Positions 32,588 through 41,127 of a DNA stretch of 64,000 bases are shown one piece after another (position 1 is the stretch's first letter; each line of letters starts with the position of its first letter). The notes under the pieces are model-generated. The model was given only the letters and a program-made list of their open reading frames with translations. It had not been told where the DNA came from and did no database searches. The position numbers and the translations under genes are program-made. The DNA is from Nocardia brasiliensis ATCC 700358 (GTDB lineage Bacteria > Actinomycetota > Actinomycetes > Mycobacteriales > Mycobacteriaceae). The stretch covers positions 2,852,001 to 2,916,000 of the forward strand of contig NC_018681.1 of the NCBI RefSeq assembly GCF_000250675.2, given 5' to 3'.

Positions 32588-34802
32588 TCACCCGCTGCAC
32601 GCGCGACTTGCGTTGCGGCAGCCACCAATTCCAGCGGCCGAACAGCCGCATGAAGGCCGGCACCAGTACCAGTCGCACCAGCACCGCGTCGATCGCGATG
32701 GCGACCGCGAGTGCGAAGCCGATCTGCTTGAGTTCCAGTACGTCCGCGGTCACGAAGCTGGCGAACACGGCGACCATGATGGCGGCCGCGGCGGTGATCG
32801 GCCGAGCCGTGCGTTGCAGACCGTCGGCGACGGCGGCGGCGTTGTCCCCGTGCACATCCCAGTGTTCCTTCATCCGCCGGATGAGGAACACCTCGTAGTC
32901 CATCGAGAGACCGAACAGCACCGCGAACACCAGCATCGGCAGATAGATCTGCAAGAACCCGGTGCTCTGGAACCCGAGCACGCCCGCGCCGACACCGTGC
33001 TGGAACACCGCGACGGTGATGCCGAGGGCCGCGCCGGTGGCGAGCAGGTTCATCGCGATCGCCTTGAGCGCGAGCACGATACTGCGGAACGCGACGACGA
33101 GGAAGCCGAGCGAGATCGCGAGCACCAGCGTGATCACCCACGGGAAGCGGTCGGTGATCCGGTGCGACACATCGACGAACAACGCGGACGTGCCGCCGAT
33201 CTTCACCTCGGCGTGCGTCAGAGTCGCTGCGCGGGAACGGATATCGGTCACCAGATCGGCGGATTCGGTCGACTCGAAGGAGGCTTTGGGCACCACGGCC
33301 GCGAACATCCTGCCCTGCGCGTACTGCGGCAGTACCGCCGCGATCCGCGGGTCGCGAGAGAATTCGCCGATGAGCCGGTCCGCTTCGTCGCGAGCGTCGG
33401 CGGTCAGCGGCGTGTCGGCGGCGCCGGTCGCGACCACCTCGATCGGCGATACCAGACCGGGCGTGAAGTTCTGCTTCACCAACGTGAGCCCTTGGCCCGA
33501 CGCCCGATCGGTGAGTGATCCGAGGCCCACGTCGACGCCGTAGCGCAGGCCGGTCAGCGGAGCGGCCGCGATCAGCAGCAGCGCGACCCCGGCCGTGCCG
33601 AACAGCACCGGCCGCGCCATCACGATGCGGGCCCAGCGCGCCCAACCGCTCGACGCCGTGGCCGCGCGCACCTCGGCGGGCCGCAGGCGTTCGGGGAGCG
33701 CACCGCGATTGATCGCGGGCCCGAGCGAGGCGAGCAGGGCGGGCAGCAGCGTGAACGCAGCCGCCATCGTGGCGATCACCGCGGTCACCACGCCGATCGC
33801 GACTCCGTTCAGCATGGGCAGCCCGACCACGACGAGGGAGCACAGCGAAATCATCACGATGAGCCCGGAGGCGAGCACGGTCCGTCCGGTGGTGTCCATC
33901 GCCGCGCCGACGGCCTGCGCGATGGCGTTGTGCTCCTGCCTGTTTCGGACTCCGCGCCGGGTCAATTCCTCGTTGAACCGGCTGACGATGAACATGCCGT
34001 AGTCGATCGCGGTGCCGGTGGCGATCATGGTGGCGACCGAGAGCACCAGCGAGTCGAAGGCGAGGAACGTGGTCAGACCGAACAGCGCGCCGACCGCCAC
34101 GGCGATACCGGCGGCGGTGACGCTGATCGGTAGCGCCGCGGCGGCCACCGCGCCCAGTGCCAGTACCAGCAGCACCGCGGCGATGGGCACGCCGAGCGCC
34201 TCGCCGCGTTGCAGATCCGCCGTTTCGATCTCCATCAGATCGGCCTGGATCGGCGCGTAGCCGGTGAGCACGGCCTGTGCGCTCGCGTCGGATCCGGCGG
34301 CGAGCGCGGCGCGCAGTTCCCGGACGACGTCGACCCGCTCGGAGATGTCGCCGTCGAGGCCGACGACGGCGAAGGCGGTGTGCCGGTCGGCGGCGATCTG
34401 GGCGGCATTGCCGTCGAACGGGCCGACGGCGCCGGCGACGCCGTCGGTCTGCCGGACCGTGGCCAGGGTGCGCTCGATCGCCGCACGGAACTCCGGCGCC
34501 TCCACCGTCGCGGTGTCGGAATGGAAGACGATGAGGTCCTGCTCGGTGCCGAACTGGGCGAAGTGCTCGGCGACCAGCTTGCTCGCCGCGACAGAGTCCG
34601 AACCCGGCACGGAGTAGTCGGGGGTGCCGAGCCGGGCGTGCAGGGCGGGGTAGGTCGCGCCGCAGGCGATGACCAGCAGCACCCAGACGGCGAGCACGAT
34701 CCGGCGATGCCTGGCCATCGCCATGCCCCAGCGACCGGCGGCACCCCAGCGCGGCGTGGCCCGCGGGGGTTGCGGCCGTTCGAGGATGGTCGGTTGCGCC
34801 AT
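32580..34802 (-). CDS. MMPL/RND-type transporter
   Basis: A 740-residue inner-membrane transporter with two MMPL halves. Helix 1 (IVLAVWVLLVIACGATYPAL) is followed by a ~130-residue outer domain, then six helices including SVATMIATGTAIDYGMFIVS, whose Asp-Tyr pair is the proton relay. A second outer domain and a second helix bundle with MLVFAVLFGLSMDYEVFLIR repeat the pattern. The protein ends in an Arg/Lys-rich tail. MMPL proteins export lipids, siderophores or drugs using proton force. A TetR-type dyad lies 20 bases before its ATG. The substrate is unknown. Confidence 0.9.
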   Translation of the reverse strand: MAQPTILERPQPPRATPRWGAAGRWGMAMARHRRIVLAVWVLLVIACGATYPALHARLGTPDYSVPGSDSVAASKLVAEHFAQFGTEQDLIVFHSDTATVEAPEFRAAIERTLATVRQTDGVAGAVGPFDGNAAQIAADRHTAFAVVGLDGDISERVDVVRELRAALAAGSDASAQAVLTGYAPIQADLMEIETADLQRGEALGVPIAAVLLVLALGAVAAAALPISVTAAGIAVAVGALFGLTTFLAFDSLVLSVATMIATGTAIDYGMFIVSRFNEELTRRGVRNRQEHNAIAQAVGAAMDTTGRTVLASGLIVMISLCSLVVVGLPMLNGVAIGVVTAVIATMAAAFTLLPALLASLGPAINRGALPERLRPAEVRAATASSGWARWARIVMARPVLFGTAGVALLLIAAAPLTGLRYGVDVGLGSLTDRASGQGLTLVKQNFTPGLVSPIEVVATGAADTPLTADARDEADRLIGEFSRDPRIAAVLPQYAQGRMFAAVVPKASFESTESADLVTDIRSRAATLTHAEVKIGGTSALFVDVSHRITDRFPWVITLVLAISLGFLVVAFRSIVLALKAIAMNLLATGAALGITVAVFQHGVGAGVLGFQSTGFLQIYLPMLVFAVLFGLSMDYEVFLIRRMKEHWDVHGDNAAAVADGLQRTARPITAAAAIMVAVFASFVTADVLELKQIGFALAVAIAIDAVLVRLVLVPAFMRLFGRWNWWLPQRKSRVQRVTT

Positions 34803-34822
34803 CGCCCCTCCCAGGGTTCGCT

Positions 34823-34843
34823 ACCTGACAGTCACTATCAGGT
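34823..34843. promoter_or_regulatory. TetR operator candidate upstream of MMPL gene
   Basis: ACCTGACA-GTCAC-TATCAGGT: 7 of 8 arm positions are symmetrical. It is 20 bases before the MMPL start codon. The rest of the gap (34844-35137) shows no gene or clear signal. Confidence 0.55.
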
Positions 34844-35137
34844 TCTTTCGGCCAGCATACGAATACTGAGGGAGTAGAAGCAAGAGACTCTCAGCTTGTG
34901 GCAGTGGTCCGATTCGCTGGAGCAGTGCGCGCCCGGGCTCGTGCCATTTGACGGCGTGCTGCCGCCGGACGATCCGTCCGGTCGCGATCGGCCATGGTGT
35001 GGAACCGCGATCGGCGGCCGTGTGGGACCGTGATCCGCCCGCCGCCGATAGGTGAAATGAGCCCGCCGCCGACGTGGCATGATCCGGTGCGGCAGGTGCA
35101 GTCGCGGATCGCCGGCACGCCGGCGGCGGGCTCGAAT

Positions 35138-35704
35138 TCAGTTGTCCGCGTGGTGCATCAGCCGGGGCTGGACGCGCCGCGACGGTTTCGTCGTGCCTCC
35201 TCGGGTCACCTCCGGCGGGCCGGTCGGCCGGCTGGTCCACCCGACCGGCTGTGCCGTGGTGAGCACGACGACCTGGATCTGCTCCAACCGCAGCCCCAGC
35301 CCGGCCAGCCGGGCGATCACGCCGAGCCGGTGTTCCGGCAACCCCGGGCGGACCGCCAAGGGTTCCCGGCCGGGCCGGCGCAGCACGTAGGTCCGCCGTT
35401 CGAGGTCGAACTCGAGCGGCGCACCGTCGCGCACCGCGCGGTAGGCGTCGAGATCCAGGGTGGTGTGCTGGACCGGGTCGATCATCATCGCCTCGATCAG
35501 CCGCTCGGCATGTGCCAGCCGCATCGCCCGATCGTCCGGTTCCATCCACTCCACCCGCTGCGCCACCCGCCACCGATAGTCCTCGGCGGCGGCGCGGAGC
35601 AGGTACCGATGCCGCTCGATCTCTGCCGCCAGCTCCACCAGCCGCTCGAGATCGACATGCATCGGGTCGCGCGGGTCGGGTGTCGAAGCTGGGACATCAG
35701 GCAT
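35138..35704 (-). CDS. Conserved hypothetical protein
   Basis: A 188-residue protein starting MPDVPASTPDPRDPMHVDLE at an ATG preceded by GAGGAGG. The first half is helical (LERLVELAAEIERHRYLLRA, then YRWRVAQRVEWMEPDDRAMR); a middle strand region RRTYVLRRPGREPLAVRPGL and a basic, Pro-rich tail follow. No family was recognised. It is a single gene between the MMPL gene and an NAD(P)-binding protein, with typical codon use. Confidence 0.5.
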   Translation of the reverse strand: MPDVPASTPDPRDPMHVDLERLVELAAEIERHRYLLRAAAEDYRWRVAQRVEWMEPDDRAMRLAHAERLIEAMMIDPVQHTTLDLDAYRAVRDGAPLEFDLERRTYVLRRPGREPLAVRPGLPEHRLGVIARLAGLGLRLEQIQVVVLTTAQPVGWTSRPTGPPEVTRGGTTKPSRRVQPRLMHHADN

Positions 35705-35803
35705 TGCGCCTCCTCGTTCGAGTGCCAATTACCTTTCGCGGCAACTCGATCGACGTCCGACCTGAGAACTATTCTCCCCTAGGGGTACGACAAGTTTCGG
35801 CGC

Positions 35804-36490
35804 TCAGTAGCCGACGGTGAAGCGCCGCTGGACGAACCGTGGTTGTTCGGCTTCGTCGAGCAGCGCGACGGCGATGTCCTCGGCCGAGATGTCGCCCGCG
35901 CCGGGAGCCGGGGACAGCAGCTGGTCGCCGCCGACGCGGAAGCGCCCCGTGCGCTCGCCGGGTTCGATCCGGCCCGCGGACGGACTGAGGTAGGTCCAGT
36001 GGCGATCGGACAGCCGATAGACGTTCAGGCTGTCCCGCAATGCGCGTACGACCTCGATGTATTCCGCCGGTACCGCCAGCACCTCGGTCAGGGTGCGGGT
36101 GAAATCCGTTCCGGTGTCGACCAATTGGCGACCGGGCGCGACCTCCAGGCTGCCCGCGCCGCCGACGGCGATCACCCGGACCCGCGGCTGCCGTTCGAGC
36201 GCGCGCACCATGGCCTGCGCGCCGGTGACGAAATCGCTTGCGTGGGCGATGGTGTCGGCGATGTCGCGCCCGGCGTTCACGGCGCTGATCACCACGTCGG
36301 CGCCGGTGATGGCGGTGGCGATGCTGTCGGCGTCGAGCCAGTCGGCCACCCGCCAGCTGACTCCGGCCTGTTCGGCCGGGATCCGGGCCGCGTCCCGGGT
36401 GAACGCGGTCACGCGGTGTCCCCGCCGGGTGGCCTCGGCGACGACCCGGCTGCCGATGACACCGGTCGCCCCGAAAATTCCGATTTCCAC
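35804..36490 (-). CDS. NAD(P)H-binding (atypical SDR/NmrA-like) protein
   Basis: A 228-residue Rossmann protein. The cofactor loop is IGIFGATGVIGSRVVAEATR (GxxGxxG), followed by GHRVTAFTRDAARI, typical of atypical SDRs that bind NADP. The Tyr-x-x-x-Lys catalytic pair is not evident, as in NmrA-like and flavin-reductase-like members. The GTG at 36490 is preferred (GGGAGAG upstream). It is divergent from a TetR gene with a 21-bp dyad between them, so it is probably the regulated target. Confidence 0.8.
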   Translation of the reverse strand: MEIGIFGATGVIGSRVVAEATRRGHRVTAFTRDAARIPAEQAGVSWRVADWLDADSIATAITGADVVISAVNAGRDIADTIAHASDFVTGAQAMVRALERQPRVRVIAVGGAGSLEVAPGRQLVDTGTDFTRTLTEVLAVPAEYIEVVRALRDSLNVYRLSDRHWTYLSPSAGRIEPGERTGRFRVGGDQLLSPAPGAGDISAEDIAVALLDEAEQPRFVQRRFTVGY

Positions 36491-36514
36491 GAACTCTCCC
36501 TCAACGCTGTTCAT

Positions 36515-36535
36515 TTACTACACGCCGTTCAGTAA
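36515..36535. promoter_or_regulatory. TetR operator candidate
   Basis: A 21-base imperfect palindrome, TTACTACACGCCGTTCAGTA plus A, with 8 of 10 arm pairs matching. It lies between the divergent NAD(P)-binding and TetR genes. Confidence 0.55.
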
Positions 36536-36577
36536 CAGCACGGACGATAGTAGCCAAACGCTGTAGAGTGTCAAACC

Positions 36578-37279
36578 GTGGTCGAGGCAGTCAGGAGTCG
36601 CAGAGAGCGGTTACGTGCGCAAGCGTCCGACGAGATCAAGGCGATCGCCTTGCGGTTGCTCGCCGAGGGTGGTCCGGACGCGGTCTCGCTGCGCGCCATC
36701 GCCCGCGAGATGGGTATGACCGCGGGCGCCATCTACGGCTACTACGCCACCCGGGACGACCTGATCTCCACGCTGATCTCCGATGTCTACACCGCGCTGG
36801 TCGATCGGGTCGAGGCCGCGCGCGACGCGGTTCCCGCCGCCGACCCCGCGGGACGAATTGTCGCGTGGGGGGAGACCGTGCGCGACTGGGCGGTCGCGCA
36901 CGCCGCGGAGTTCCGGCTCATCTATGGCGATCCGGTGGCCGGGTACCAGCCACCGCCCGGCGGGCCCGCGACGGCAGCCGAACTGCGGGCGTGCACCGGG
37001 CTCGTCGGCTTGGCCGCGGCGGCCTGGCCGCGCGCCGCGGCACGGCAGACGGCCGGCGACGAGGACTGGTCCGATTTCGATGCGGGCCTGGTCACCCACG
37101 TGCGCAACGATTTTCCCGACCTGCCGCCCGCGGCGCTGAGCCTGGCGCTGCGGATGTGGGGCCGGATGCACGGGCTGATCGCACTCGAGGTCTACGGTCA
37201 CCTGGTGCCGCAATCGCAAGATCCCGCGAAGCTCTATCACGCCGAAATGCTGGACCTGGTCCGGTCGCTCGGGCTCTAG
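36578..37279 (+). CDS. TetR family transcriptional regulator
   Basis: A 233-residue TetR protein. The HTH is AIALRLLAEGGPDAVSLRAI with recognition helix MGMTAGAIYGYYATRDDLI. The C-terminal domain looks like TetR_C_13 (WAVAHAAEFRLIYGDPVAGY). The GTG at 36578 follows a TAGAGT -10 by 8 bases, so the mRNA is probably leaderless. It is divergent from the NAD(P)-binding gene and 5 bases upstream of the AEC transporter, which is probably in the same transcript. Confidence 0.87.
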   Translation: MVEAVRSRRERLRAQASDEIKAIALRLLAEGGPDAVSLRAIAREMGMTAGAIYGYYATRDDLISTLISDVYTALVDRVEAARDAVPAADPAGRIVAWGETVRDWAVAHAAEFRLIYGDPVAGYQPPPGGPATAAELRACTGLVGLAAAAWPRAAARQTAGDEDWSDFDAGLVTHVRNDFPDLPPAALSLALRMWGRMHGLIALEVYGHLVPQSQDPAKLYHAEMLDLVRSLGL

Positions 37280-37284
37280 CCGGG

Positions 37285-38238
37285 ATGAGCGAGATCGCGA
37301 CGACTATCGGCAAGCTCGCGCCGGTGGCGCTGGTGTTCGGCGGCGGCGTCGTCTTCGCGCGGCGCAAGATCATCGGCGCCGAGGTCTCGAAGGCGTTCTC
37401 CGACTTCGCGTTTCTGTTCGCGATTCCCTGTTATCTGGCCGGGGCCCTGTATTCGAGCGACCTCGGGCGGCTGTTCGATCCGCGCGCCATCGCCGCGTAC
37501 CTGGTCACCGCGTTGGCCGGCACGCTAATCGTCGGGTTCTGGTCGCGGCGCGTGACCGGCGCGGACAGCAGGGGAATCGCGCTGCGCATCATGGCCGGGG
37601 TGCAGGTGAACACCACCTATTTCGCGATTCCGGTGTTCGTGCTGCTGTTCGGTGACGCCGCGCCGATCTTCCCGATCATCCTGCTGCAGGTCTGCGTGCT
37701 CACCGTCGTGGTCATCGCCGTCATGGAATTCGGTGCCGGACAGAATGATCCGGGCGGGCAGCGGCCGATCGCCGCCGCGGTGCGCGGGATTCGCGCCGCG
37801 CTGCTGACGCCGATCGTGGTGGCCTGCTACCTCGGTATCGGCGCGAACGTGGCCGAAGTGCCGGTGCCGCAATGGCTGCTGGACACGCTGGCCTTCGCGG
37901 GCAACGCGGCCGCGCCCATCGCGCTGTTCGCGATCGGCCTGCACCTGGGCGGTTCCGGCCTGCGCCTGCGGGCCGCGGCGCGCGACGAGTACGCGCTGAT
38001 CGCCTTCAAATGTTTGGTCTTTCCGCTGCTCGCGCTGCTGGTCTGCAAGTATCTCTTCGGTATTCGCGGTGCCTGGCTGACGTATTCAGTGTTGATCGCC
38101 GCCATGCCGTCGCCGCAGAATCTGTTCATCTTCGCCCAGCGCTATGAGACGGATATCGATCTGGCGGCGTCGATTGTCGCGAAGACCTCGCTGGTGGCGC
38201 TGCTGCTGTTGCCTGGATGGTTGCTGCTGGCCCGGTGA
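37285..38238 (+). CDS. AEC family transporter (auxin efflux carrier type)
   Basis: A 317-residue membrane protein with about ten transmembrane helices in two inverted halves. Landmarks are the N-terminal KLAPVALVFGGGVVFARRKI, the central RIMAGVQVNTTYFAIPVFVL with an N-T-x-Y motif, and the second-half crossover VLIAAMPSPQNLFIFAQRYE (P-S-P-Q-N), as in AEC/BART carriers. It probably exports an organic anion. The ATG at 37285 is 5 bases after the TetR stop. It is convergent with the Pro-loop receptor gene. Confidence 0.83.
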   Translation: MSEIATTIGKLAPVALVFGGGVVFARRKIIGAEVSKAFSDFAFLFAIPCYLAGALYSSDLGRLFDPRAIAAYLVTALAGTLIVGFWSRRVTGADSRGIALRIMAGVQVNTTYFAIPVFVLLFGDAAPIFPIILLQVCVLTVVVIAVMEFGAGQNDPGGQRPIAAAVRGIRAALLTPIVVACYLGIGANVAEVPVPQWLLDTLAFAGNAAAPIALFAIGLHLGGSGLRLRAAARDEYALIAFKCLVFPLLALLVCKYLFGIRGAWLTYSVLIAAMPSPQNLFIFAQRYETDIDLAASIVAKTSLVALLLLPGWLLLAR

Positions 38239-38247
38239 GTGGGCCGG

Positions 38248-39474
38248 TCAGATGCCGAGGTACCCGACCGTGGCCGCGAACATGATCGCGGTGAACAGCG
38301 GCCAGAACAGGACCTTGGGCAGCAGGTTGTCCCGCCAGGCCAGCGCCTTGCCGAAGGTGCCGTGCAGCAGCAGGGTCGCGTTGAGCGCCACGAGCAGGGT
38401 CATCACGTACAGGGTGAAGTACCAGTATTCGATGTAGGAGATGCCCGCCGAGCCCACCTCGGTGCGGGCCGCGTTGTCGTTGACCGCCACCACCAGCACG
38501 GTGGACACCGAGAAGGTGATGATCGCGAACGCGGTGAAGCCGGAGATCGGCCGCCGGTCCGGGTCGGTGGTGATGACGAACAGCGAGAGGAACATCAGCA
38601 CCGCCAGCAGCAGCACCGGCACAATCCGGCCGAGCAGCGGTCCGAGCAGCCCGCGGGTGACGCCGACGTTGAAGTACAGCTCGTCGGTATTGGCCAGCCC
38701 GGGATGGGTGAGCATGCTGTACGCCTGGTGGTTGAGGCTCCACACGGTGTACTCCGGCTCCCAGTCGCCGAAGACCAGGCCGGGGTCCAATCCGTTGAGC
38801 GCGTGCGGGTCCCACGGCGGAAACGATTCGAACGAGGGCACCAGCTGCACCTGATGGATCATGTCGACCGGGCGCATGCGCAGCCAGATGTCCTGGTGGT
38901 CGAGCGGGTAGTCCTGATAGTGGAACTGCTGGCGGATGACGGTGGAGAACGACCAGACCACCACGCGCCAGTCGCCGAGCGGGTACTCGAACACCTTCTT
39001 GGGGCTGTGCGGGTCCTCGGCCTCGAGCAACTGCACGCCGATCTCGATCTCCGCCGGGAAGTCGGCGGGTATGTGCTGCCAGATGTGTCCGACCGCTTTG
39101 ACGTTGTGCGCGTTGACGAACTGCAGCGAGTTCACCAGCACGCCGGTGGAGAGCCGGGGGACGTGCCGGTCCTGCGGCAGGTTCGGCCGCACCGCCGCCT
39201 CGGCCTCGGCGTAGGACGACACCGTGGTGCCGATCTCCGCGACCGGTGCGTGCTTGCTCGCCGCGTGCGTCCACGAGTACACGGTGCCCGCGGCCAGCAG
39301 CAGGGATACCGCCGTGGCGGCGAGCCACAGCAGCAGCTTCCACTTCGATACCAAGCCCGAGACCGCATCCCTGATCGGCACAGCCTGGAGATTAGCTCGC
39401 CAGTAGCCGATCGAGCGGTATTCGGACATCGGCGGACATGTCGCGTCCGGCTCGACGGGTGTGTCCGGTTTCAC
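38248..39474 (-). CDS. Pro-loop (pentameric ligand-gated ion channel-like) receptor
   Basis: A 408-residue membrane protein. An N-terminal anchor helix (about residues 46-68) leads to a ~200-residue outer beta domain. This contains FHYQDYPLDHQDIWLRM (about 184-200), matching the Pro/Cys-loop FPxDxQ signature of pentameric ligand-gated channels. Four helices follow: M1 about 279-302, an S/T-rich M2 about 310-331 (GFTAFAIITFSVSTVLVV), M3 about 346-370 and M4 about 384-406, the order expected for the family. No Cys pair is present, as in most prokaryotic members. The GTG at 39474 is probably leaderless (-10 TAGCAT at 39480-39485). It shares a Fur/Zur-type box with the metallophore operon. Confidence 0.7.
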   Translation of the reverse strand: MKPDTPVEPDATCPPMSEYRSIGYWRANLQAVPIRDAVSGLVSKWKLLLWLAATAVSLLLAAGTVYSWTHAASKHAPVAEIGTTVSSYAEAEAAVRPNLPQDRHVPRLSTGVLVNSLQFVNAHNVKAVGHIWQHIPADFPAEIEIGVQLLEAEDPHSPKKVFEYPLGDWRVVVWSFSTVIRQQFHYQDYPLDHQDIWLRMRPVDMIHQVQLVPSFESFPPWDPHALNGLDPGLVFGDWEPEYTVWSLNHQAYSMLTHPGLANTDELYFNVGVTRGLLGPLLGRIVPVLLLAVLMFLSLFVITTDPDRRPISGFTAFAIITFSVSTVLVVAVNDNAARTEVGSAGISYIEYWYFTLYVMTLLVALNATLLLHGTFGKALAWRDNLLPKVLFWPLFTAIMFAATVGYLGI

Positions 39475-39479
39475 TGAAA

Positions 39480-39513
39480 ATGCTAATGAAAATCATTACC
39501 AGTAGTCTACGAT
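39480..39513. promoter_or_regulatory. Fur/Zur-type metal box in a divergent leaderless promoter
   Basis: A perfect 6-3-6 palindrome TAATGA-AAA-TCATTA (39484-39498), one mismatch from the Fur core TAATGATAATCATTA. Two -10 boxes flank it: TACGAT (39508-39513, plus strand, 6 bases before the ATG at 39520) and TAGCAT (39485-39480, minus strand, 5 bases before the GTG at 39474). In actinobacteria iron genes usually use IdeR/DmdR boxes, so Zur (zinc) is the likelier regulator. Confidence 0.72.
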
Positions 39514-39519
39514 GCTGAC

Positions 39520-41127
39520 ATGGCTTTGTTTCGGATCGGGATGTGTGCTGCCGCAACGGCATTCGTAGTAGGGCTGACCGCATGCTCGGCGCCGGGGGAA
39601 AAATCAAGCGATCCGGATCAATTCGTGGTGATCGACACCGAGGAACTCGGCGACTTCAGCCCGCTGCTCGGCGCGGGGAAGAACGGCGAGTCGAAGATCT
39701 TCGAAAGCCTGTACCGGATCGAGGAGGGCGTGACGGATCGGATCCCGGCGGCCGTGCCGGTGCTGGCCGTGGGCGCGCCGGAGCCGGTCGGCGGCGACCT
39801 GTCCCGCTGGCGGGTGCACACCAGAACCGGGGTGCGTTTCTCGGACGGCACCACGTTCGGGCCCGAAGACGTTGTCGCGACCTACAACTCGTTGATCGAC
39901 CCGGCGTTCGCCGCACCGATCGCCGCGGACTACGACTTCCTGAAACGGGCAGTGCAGACGGGGCCGGATACCGTCGAGTTCGAATTGTCCGGCGCCTACG
40001 CCGATTTCGACCATCGACTGTTCCTGGCGATCGCGCCGTCCGAAGCTTTCGCCACCCCGGGACCCGCGGATCGGGCCGAGCTGAACCGGCATCCGATCGG
40101 GACCGGACCGTACGTCCTCACCGAATCCCGCCCTGATCAAATCATTCTCACCGCCCGTGACGATTACTGGGGCGAGCGCGCCCAGGTGCGAAAGTTCGTG
40201 GTGCGCCGCAGTGACGACGACAACGCCAGAGCGAGTCAACTGCGTGACGGGGCCGACGGCACGGTGCTGCCGCCGGAGCTGGCCCCCGCGGCGGCCAAGG
40301 ACGGCTATCGGGTCGTTTCGGCGGTGGCCGACGATTGGCGCGCCATCACCCTGCCGACCGGCAATCCGGTCGCGGGTGACCCCGCGGTCCGCAAGGCCTT
40401 GAACTTCGCCGTGGACCGTAAGGCCATGGTGGAGCACATCCTCGGCGGGCACGGTGCGCCGATGTCCACCCTGATGGGCCCGGTATACGGCGAGAACTAC
40501 GACCCCGCACAGGATTTCGGCTTCGACCGGGGCGAGGCGGCGCGGTTGCTGGACGCAGCGGGTTGGCGGCTCGGTGCGGACGGCATCCGGGAACGGGACG
40601 GGCGGCGCGCAAGTTTCGAGATCGCCTACTATCCGACGGAAGTGCTGCGCCGCGATCTGACGATGGCCGTGGTCTCGGACGCGAAGAAGGTCGGCATCGA
40701 GATCACCCCGGTCGCGGTCGACAAGAAGAAGATGACGCCGGAGTACCTGGCGCAGACCCCCTTCATGCTCGGTGGCGGCGGCCAGCCCTACACGGTGGAC
40801 AGTCAGCTCTACACCAAACTGCATTCCCGCTACGCCGCACCGGGTGTCGGCTCCAAGTGGGACAACGCCTCGGACTACGTGAACCCGAAGATCGATCAAC
40901 TGCTCGATGCTGCCCGCGGCGAGACGAACGGGCAGCGGCGGGCCGAGCTGTACCGGCAGCTCCAGGCCGAATACCACAGCGATCCCGCGATGCTCGCGCT
41001 GGTCAGTACGAACCACGTCTACGTGCTGCGCGACAATGGCTGGCGGGTCACACCGACTGCGCTGGAACCGCATTCGCACGGCGTCGCGTGGGGTCCGTGG
41101 TACGGGCTCGCGCGCTGGACCCGGTGA
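39520..41127 (+). CDS. Peptide/nickel-type ABC transporter, substrate-binding lipoprotein
   Basis: A 535-residue family 5 solute-binding protein (OppA/NikA/CntA type). The lipobox VGLTACSAPG places the lipid Cys at about residue 22. Landmarks are RVHTRTGVRFSDGTTFGPED, the usual family 5 signature region, and NFAVDRKAMVEHILGGHGAP. It captures a ligand outside the cell; the gene setting suggests a metal-metallophore complex. The ATG at 39520 is the first codon after a TACGAT -10, so the transcript is probably leaderless. It starts a nine-gene operon under a Fur/Zur box. Confidence 0.87.
   Translation: MALFRIGMCAAATAFVVGLTACSAPGEKSSDPDQFVVIDTEELGDFSPLLGAGKNGESKIFESLYRIEEGVTDRIPAAVPVLAVGAPEPVGGDLSRWRVHTRTGVRFSDGTTFGPEDVVATYNSLIDPAFAAPIAADYDFLKRAVQTGPDTVEFELSGAYADFDHRLFLAIAPSEAFATPGPADRAELNRHPIGTGPYVLTESRPDQIILTARDDYWGERAQVRKFVVRRSDDDNARASQLRDGADGTVLPPELAPAAAKDGYRVVSAVADDWRAITLPTGNPVAGDPAVRKALNFAVDRKAMVEHILGGHGAPMSTLMGPVYGENYDPAQDFGFDRGEAARLLDAAGWRLGADGIRERDGRRASFEIAYYPTEVLRRDLTMAVVSDAKKVGIEITPVAVDKKKMTPEYLAQTPFMLGGGGQPYTVDSQLYTKLHSRYAAPGVGSKWDNASDYVNPKIDQLLDAARGETNGQRRAELYRQLQAEYHSDPAMLALVSTNHVYVLRDNGWRVTPTALEPHSHGVAWGPWYGLARWTR

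Noticed and set aside
34994..35782. A 262-codon plus-strand frame across the hypothetical gene at 35138-35704
   Set aside because: The minus-strand gene has a strong GAGGAGG ribosome site and a sensible helical protein; the plus-strand translation is low-complexity Arg/Pro.
39484..39498. IdeR/DmdR iron box
   Set aside because: The site lacks the TTAGGTTAGGCTAACC pattern; it matches the Fur/Zur type instead.
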